Part shown: positions 63,110-64,000 of the stretch, piece after piece
Layout: every line of letters begins with the position of its first letter
Numbering within the stretch: position 1 is the stretch's first letter
From: DUPU01 sp050952465
GTDB lineage: Bacteria; Bacillota; Dehalobacteriia; Dehalobacteriales; Dehalobacteriaceae
NCBI GenBank assembly: GCA_050952465.1
Contig: JBMNKZ010000005.1
Coordinates: forward strand, 310,001 to 374,000
DNA: 64,000 bases
Direction of reading: 5' to 3'
The notes under the pieces: generated by a model
What the model saw: the letters and a program-made list of their open reading frames with translations, nothing else
The model's database searches: none
Told to the model about the DNA's origin: nothing
Position numbers and translations under genes: made by a program

Positions 63110-64000
63110 ATGGCTGTTCAGCTTTTAAAGGAAAGATATGCAAGTCAAGTAGGAACTGTCGTCTTAGGTGCCACCAAAGAACAAGGGGGAACTCGTTCCG
63201 TTACACTGACAGTTGGTGGAGAAGCCGCTTTACCCTTCCAGCATTATGAAGGATCCATTCCTCATCGGCCCATTATTGCCATGGAGGTTACCGATGTAGA
63301 ACCAAGTTGGCCGGCACCTTTGAAAGAAGTGCTGGGGGACGTAGTCAAGGATCCCGTTGCCTGGGCCAAAAAATGCGTGGATGAATGGGGCGCAGATGTG
63401 ATCTATGTTAAATTAGATGGGGCAGATCCCGATGGGGCTAATAGGTCTCCGGAAGACTGTGCTAAAACGGTAAAAGATATTTTGGCTGCCGTAGGGGTGC
63501 CCTTAATCGTAGTAGGTTCCGGTGATGTAGAAAAGGATCATGAAGTAATGGTGAAAGTGGCTGAAGATACAGCAGGGGAAAAATTACTTTTAGGCGTAGC
63601 CGAGCAGGAAAACTACAAATCTTTGGTAGCAGCTTGTCTCGGTAACGGACATAGTATAATTGCCCGCTCTCCATTAGATATTAATATCTGCAAACAATTA
63701 AACATTTTAATTACCGAAATGAATATGCCGGCTGATCGCATTGTAATTGACCCTATGATTGCAGGCCTTGGTTACGGGATTGAATACGGCTATTCCATTA
63801 TGGAACGGGGCCGGATGGGAGCGCTCCAAGGAGATAAAATGCTGGCCATGCCAATGATCTGTACAGTGGGATTTGAAGCCTGGAGAGCCAAAGAAGCTTG
63901 GGCCAGCGAAGCTGACTTCCCGGGTTGGGGTGCCCAAAAAGACAGGGGTCCGGTCTGGGAAGCTATGACTGCTGCAGCTCTTGTGCAGGCAGGCGCGGAT
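63110..64000 (+). CDS. acsD: Corrinoid iron-sulfur protein small subunit (partial)
   Basis: The first 297 codons of a TIM-barrel subunit that runs off the window. GGAAAGGAGAGAG precedes ATG. It opens VQLLKERYASQVGTVVLGA and has FQHYEGSIPHRPIIAMEV, DVIYVKLDGADPDG and VIDPMIAGLGYGIEYGYS. With AcsC it binds the methyl-carrying corrinoid. A methyltetrahydrofolate methyltransferase gene (acsE) is likely just beyond. Confidence 0.95.
   Translation, partial: MAVQLLKERYASQVGTVVLGATKEQGGTRSVTLTVGGEAALPFQHYEGSIPHRPIIAMEVTDVEPSWPAPLKEVLGDVVKDPVAWAKKCVDEWGADVIYVKLDGADPDGANRSPEDCAKTVKDILAAVGVPLIVVGSGDVEKDHEVMVKVAEDTAGEKLLLGVAEQENYKSLVAACLGNGHSIIARSPLDINICKQLNILITEMNMPADRIVIDPMIAGLGYGIEYGYSIMERGRMGALQGDKMLAMPMICTVGFEAWRAKEAWASEADFPGWGAQKDRGPVWEAMTAAALVQAGAD

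Overview
The window looks like chromosomal DNA of a low-GC, Gram-positive, strictly anaerobic acetogen of the Clostridia (Peptococcaceae/Dehalobacterium-like; genus not resolved). The reasons are a bacterial carbonyl-branch Wood-Ljungdahl operon (CO dehydrogenase, acetyl-CoA synthase, corrinoid iron-sulfur protein), methylamine methyltransferases with in-frame amber (pyrrolysine) codons, strong Shine-Dalgarno sites with frequent GTG/TTG starts, a T-box leader, TPP and c-di-GMP riboswitches, and many lipoprotein ABC binding proteins.

Layout. 1-2.9 kb: right end of an integrated element (excisionase-like gene, tyrosine integrase with a duplicated core-binding domain) abutting an intact tRNA-Leu(CAA) and a decayed second tRNA-Leu. 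3.2-14.2 kb: ECF sigma/anti-sigma/CapA-like lipoprotein, then polA-mutM-coaE-lytic transglycosylase, a nicotinate phosphoribosyltransferase-like gene, an orphan peptide-binding lipoprotein and a MctB-like protein. 14.4-16.3 kb: tRNA-Leu(GAG), a membrane diguanylate cyclase and a PII-like protein. 16.8-21.4 kb: a DDE transposase gene cut in two by a 3186-bp three-gene transposon with recognisable terminal repeats and a 7-bp target duplication. 21.6-27.1 kb: secreted leucine-rich-repeat protein, carbamate kinase, small membrane protein, truA, GIY-YIG-like and DUF6530 genes. 27.4-30.7 kb: T-box leader (specifier best read as Phe UUC) and an ABC importer. 30.9-32.7 kb: tRNA-Leu(CAG), an HD-GYP protein, and a c-di-GMP-I riboswitch before a small secreted protein.

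32.9-42.2 kb is the methylated-amine region: a peptide-type ABC importer, a non-pyrrolysine MttB-family methyltransferase, then mtbB and mttB, each interrupted only by a TAG at the family's pyrrolysine position. No corrinoid protein, MtbA or pyl gene is present here. 42.4-46.6 kb: MarR/MATE pair, deoC, a hexokinase-family gene. 46.7-49.8 kb: TPP riboswitch and a thiamine-precursor importer. 49.9-52.8 kb: tRNA-Gln, tRNA-Pro, a decayed IS256-family element and a degV gene whose 5' end it removed.

53.7-64 kb: cooC-acsA-acsB-acsC-(RACo-type activator)-acsF/cooC-acsD, running off the right edge. Together the right half suggests a cell that can take methyl groups from methylated amines and join them to CO on acetyl-CoA synthase. 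The genes linking the two (corrinoid proteins, MtbA, methyltetrahydrofolate methyltransferase, pyl genes) must lie outside the window.
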